NCBI GenBank assembly: GCA_029564935.1
Contig: JAKQPD010000291.1
Location: 1 to 35,528, forward strand
Length of the DNA stretch: 35,528 nt
From: Bacteroidota bacterium
GTDB lineage: Bacteria > Bacteroidota > Bacteroidia > Bacteroidales > VadinHA17
Direction: 5' to 3'
The notes beneath the pieces were generated by a model, which was not told where the DNA came from, made no database searches, and worked only from the letters and a program-made list of their open reading frames with translations. This document shows positions 32,831 through 35,528 of this stretch, piece by piece. Made by a program: the position numbers and the translations under genes. Each line of letters opens with the position of its first letter. Position 1 is the stretch's first letter.

Positions 32831-33235
32831 TCAAAAATACTTCTTGAATTTATCACCGACCTTGAAATAAGTATATCTTCCCGCGTCTTCTCCTTCTATA
32901 TGCACAGAATCACCCGTTGTTTCGTAGGTACTGTGCTCCCCTGCAATCTGTGAGAAGTAGACTGCATACATCTCGTCCTTTTCATCCTTCATAAGAACAA
33001 GTGCCAGATTATCATGAATATCTGATTTTAGTGAAGCGCCGCACAGGGGACAGTAAAAATCAAGGAATTCCCCCTTTTTTATATCAAAGGAAGGATGCTT
33101 CATACTGATGTAATTACCTATCTGCGGGCTCAAAAGAATGAGGGCACTTTTCTTCTCTTTATTTTTTACTTTGAAAATCAGATGATCACCTACCCTTAGA
33201 TGATCCTTGCATTTCGGGCATAAAAAATCATTCAT
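32831..33235 (-). CDS. Small protein with two zinc-ribbon CxxC knuckles, function unknown
   Basis: 134 aa when started at the ATG at 33235, which is preceded 4-5 bp upstream by a strong AAAGGAGG site; a longer in-frame ATG at 33262 lacks such a site. Two CxxC pairs, C6/C9 (CPKC) and C62/C65 (CPLC), would form a zinc ribbon split by a beta-rich insert. The C-terminal half is acidic then basic, ending KVGDKFKKYF, with no membrane segment. I do not recognise a characterised family. It is on the same strand as the enolase-family gene and lies upstream of it, with about 100 bp between them. Confidence 0.65.
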   Translation of the reverse strand: MNDFLCPKCKDHLRVGDHLIFKVKNKEKKSALILLSPQIGNYISMKHPSFDIKKGEFLDFYCPLCGASLKSDIHDNLALVLMKDEKDEMYAVYFSQIAGEHSTYETTGDSVHIEGEDAGRYTYFKVGDKFKKYF

Positions 33236-33314
33236 TTTTCCTCCTTTTCTTTCACGGTTCATGTTAACTTTATAAAGGTAGTAAATTAGAACAAATATGA
33301 GTTCTGTAGTTTTA

Positions 33315-33346
33315 TTTGTCTTTGGCAGGAGCTTTTAATACTTTTA
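33315..33346 (+). promoter_or_regulatory. Possible Bacteroidota promoter of the heparinase-like gene
   Basis: TTTG (33315-33318) followed after 20 bp by TACTTTTA (33339-33346), five of six fixed bases of TAnnTTTG, 21 bp before the ATG at 33368. Spacing fits the -33/-7 arrangement of Bacteroidota. Confidence 0.35.
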
Positions 33347-33367
33347 AAAAAAAATATACCTGAGATC

Positions 33368-35449
33368 ATGAAAAAATCAATCTTATTCATCCTTGCCTTT
33401 GTATTAATGTCTGTATATGAGGCAGGCGCTGCGGATATCACAAAAGCTGATGTGGATAATTCAATTAAAAAGAGCGGGCTTAAACATCCTTATCTGTATT
33501 TTGATGAAAATGATAAGCCGGCCATCCTTGAACGGATAAAGACTGATCCTGAGATCCGTGATATTATGAACAGGCTGACAGCAAGGGCAAACATGCTCTT
33601 ACATATGCCTGTTGACAGGGTAATACCTGTCCAGGGGAGAAATACCCGTGCCGGCTGGACAGAATATGATACTGACGGGAAATATGAAAATCACTATACT
33701 TCAAACCGTGATAATGCCGTTCTTCTGGCTTTTGTTTACCAGATGACTGGAGATAAGAAATATGCCGGTAAAGCTTTTGAGTTTGCAGATGTTTTCTGTG
33801 ATCTGCCATCATGGACAATGAGGCCTCATGAATTTCCTGTAATATACAGTCGCATAATGCCATGGAATGTACCTGATGATCAGGTGAATTTCAGCTTTGA
33901 TCATTATAATGGCGATTCGGGAAGACTGATGGCTGCCGTTTACGACTGGCTTTATCCGGCCCTTGATACTGCTCAGAGGGACAGGATAAGGGGAGCCCTT
34001 CTGGAGAAAGTGATTACACGCGTCCGGGGTAACTATGAGTATCACTGGTGGGCGACAGCTTATCGTTGTAACTGGTGCGGTGTTTGTAATTCAGGTATCG
34101 GTCTTGCCGGACTTGCTTTGCTAACTGAGGATCCTCAGCTTACCGATGTTGTGAGCGAATCCTTCAACAGGATAAATAAAATGCTGAACGAGCTTGGCGT
34201 TGACGGCGGATGGCAGGAGGGTGGCGGTTACTGGAACTATGGCGTCCATACATCTGCATTTTTTGCAGATGCTTTGAAAAGACTTACTGGCAGCAAACTG
34301 AATCTTTTTGAAAATGAGAAGCTGAAAAATAATCCTGTTACATTTCCTGTCTATATTTCCGTTCCGGGGAAAGGCTCTCTGAATTTTGAGGACTCGGGAG
34401 GCGGCAGACTTGGAAGTACCTGGTTCATAAACAAGCTTGCTGCCGAAACGAACAATGGAATGGCAGCGTGGTACCGTAATGAGTTTTTCAGTGAAGGACA
34501 GGATATGTTCGATATTATCTGGCCCAGATCTTCTGTAAAACCTGAACCTCCGGCAAAAAGTTCGATCCATTTCAGAACTATTGACTGGTGGGTGTTGAGA
34601 AATAATTTCACCGACGAATCAAAAATGCTCATTGCCGGAAAAGCAGGGATGAATGACGATCCGCATCACGGACATCTCGATATAGGCCAGTTCATCGTTT
34701 ATCAGGGTGGCGATTATTTCATTACTGATATCGGAAGCGGATCCTATGATGAAAAATATTTCGATGATGCAAGATGGAATTATCCTCAGGCATCCAGTAT
34801 CGGACATAATATTGTATTTGTAAATGGGGAAAAGCAGCTTCCCGGAAAAATGCGGAAACAGCCATGGAACTATGAAATAGGCGGAAAGGTATTGAAATTC
34901 AGCTCTTCGGATAAACTCGATTATGTTCTGATGGATCCTTCAAAGGCATACCCGGGAGTTGAACTGAAAAGCTGGCGCAGACATGTTACTTTTGAGAAAC
35001 CAGCAGTGGCTGTAATAGTTGATGAAGTAGAATCAGCTCCCGGGTCGGAAATCGAAGTAAGGTTTCATCCGGGGGTGACTTCCGAACTGAAGGGGAATTA
35101 TGTTCTGCTGACAGGAAACAAAGGCAAAATGGCTCTTATACCTGTAAGCGATCAGCAATTTACATTCAGGGAAGGAAGACATGCATGCCAGCCGGTTAAT
35201 GCCACCCGTTCCTTCTTCTGGGTTAATTACTTCGGAACGATAATTAATACAAAAAAGGAAAACAGTGTCATTGCAACTATCATCCTTCCGGTAAATGATG
35301 ATAATGAAGCTCGCAGGATAGCAGCTTCGGTGAAAAAAACGTACAGTTCAACCGGCAGTTTTACACTGTCATTTACAAAGGGCAGAAAAGAATTCAGGTA
35401 TATTTTCAGAAACACTAATGAAGGTCTGTTACTGGAAGGGATAAGATAA
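33368..35449 (+). CDS. Secreted heparinase II/III family protein (polysaccharide lyase-like)
   Basis: A 693-aa protein with a signal peptide (residues 1 to about 21, MKKSILFILAFVLMSVYEAG). The N-terminal part (about 40-370) is the alpha/alpha toroid of alginate-lyase/heparinase-type lyases (SNRDNAVLLAFVYQMTGDKKYA, YHWWATAYRCNWCGVCNSG, GGWQEGGGYWNYG). The C-terminal beta-sandwich carries the heparinase II/III signature with HHGHLD (433-438) and GGDYFITDIGSGSY, where His and Asp residues bind zinc in known members. Such enzymes cleave uronate-containing polysaccharides by beta-elimination in the periplasm. The exact polymer is not evident and no sulfatase is nearby. Length is normal. A plausible promoter is just upstream. 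It is divergent from the zinc-ribbon gene. Confidence 0.85.
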   Translation: MKKSILFILAFVLMSVYEAGAADITKADVDNSIKKSGLKHPYLYFDENDKPAILERIKTDPEIRDIMNRLTARANMLLHMPVDRVIPVQGRNTRAGWTEYDTDGKYENHYTSNRDNAVLLAFVYQMTGDKKYAGKAFEFADVFCDLPSWTMRPHEFPVIYSRIMPWNVPDDQVNFSFDHYNGDSGRLMAAVYDWLYPALDTAQRDRIRGALLEKVITRVRGNYEYHWWATAYRCNWCGVCNSGIGLAGLALLTEDPQLTDVVSESFNRINKMLNELGVDGGWQEGGGYWNYGVHTSAFFADALKRLTGSKLNLFENEKLKNNPVTFPVYISVPGKGSLNFEDSGGGRLGSTWFINKLAAETNNGMAAWYRNEFFSEGQDMFDIIWPRSSVKPEPPAKSSIHFRTIDWWVLRNNFTDESKMLIAGKAGMNDDPHHGHLDIGQFIVYQGGDYFITDIGSGSYDEKYFDDARWNYPQASSIGHNIVFVNGEKQLPGKMRKQPWNYEIGGKVLKFSSSDKLDYVLMDPSKAYPGVELKSWRRHVTFEKPAVAVIVDEVESAPGSEIEVRFHPGVTSELKGNYVLLTGNKGKMALIPVSDQQFTFREGRHACQPVNATRSFFWVNYFGTIINTKKENSVIATIILPVNDDNEARRIAASVKKTYSSTGSFTLSFTKGRKEFRYIFRNTNEGLLLEGIR

Positions 35450-35500
35450 TTTAATGCTCTGAATTTGTGATTCTTAGTGCCTTTGCGTCTATTATATAAC

Positions 35501-35528
35501 TCACCCCTAAATCCCCCTATCAAGGGGG
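35501..35528. repeat. Palindromic intergenic repeat cut by the window end
   Basis: CCCCCT (35513-35518) and AGGGGG (35523-35528) flank ATCA at the very end, preceded by CACCCCTAAAT. With the nearby TTAGTGCCTTTGCGT text this resembles common Bacteroidota intergenic repeats. It is distinct from the two MITE-like elements inside the window. Its full extent is not visible. Confidence 0.5.

Noticed and set aside
1-35528. tRNA, rRNA or integrated phage genes
   Set aside because: No tRNA-like cloverleaf ending in a T-loop GGTTC pattern, no rRNA conserved sequence, and no integrase, transposase or capsid-like protein was seen while reading the window.

Overview
The window looks like a chromosomal segment of an anaerobic, polysaccharide-degrading member of the Bacteroidota, probably Bacteroidales or Marinilabiliales. 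The reasons are the Bacteroidota-type -7 element TAnnTTTG upstream of mutS, weak or absent Shine-Dalgarno sites at most genes, a secreted GH2 enzyme and a heparinase II/III-type lyase, a metalloprotease/beta-propeller/barrel outer-membrane protein, and low-complexity intergenic repeats. Taxonomy is inferred from these features only.

Layout. Positions 1-2500 are AT-rich and gene-poor. They hold the 3' end of an acyl-CoA ligase, a TetR regulator, and a run of broken genes (half a TauE/SafE permease, the tail of a TIGR02757/DUF2400 protein, a hemerythrin-like stub). Positions 2523-8775 form a tight five-gene operon: an Fe-S protein, a radical SAM protein, a DUF116-polyprenyl synthase fusion, a prenyltransferase/cyclase-fold protein and a DXDD class II terpene cyclase. 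This is the best candidate here for an undescribed system, an anaerobic isoprenoid pathway. A large exported protein follows (8924-12022), then a palindromic repeat element (12064-12456), a CPA2 antiporter with an apparent internal deletion, trmN6 and mutS.

Downstream of mutS lies a second possible small-molecule locus (17975-22161). It encodes an opine-dehydrogenase-like enzyme, a B12-dependent mutase-like enzyme, and an asparagine-synthetase-like enzyme that has lost its glutaminase cysteine. A near-consensus Fur-type box sits just upstream of mutS. On the minus strand (22177-25264) an MscS channel and an SLC12-like transporter overlap by 38 bp.

Positions 25413-31131 are a sugar-utilization operon (GH2 glycosidase, ROK kinase, MFS transporter, SIS-domain protein). 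A second copy of the palindromic element follows, in inverted orientation (31158-31474). The window then carries a Tat-exported enolase-superfamily enzyme behind a 7-bp tandem repeat, a zinc-ribbon protein, and a secreted heparinase II/III-type protein. It ends inside another palindromic intergenic repeat.

No tRNA, rRNA, CRISPR array, transposase or phage gene was seen.
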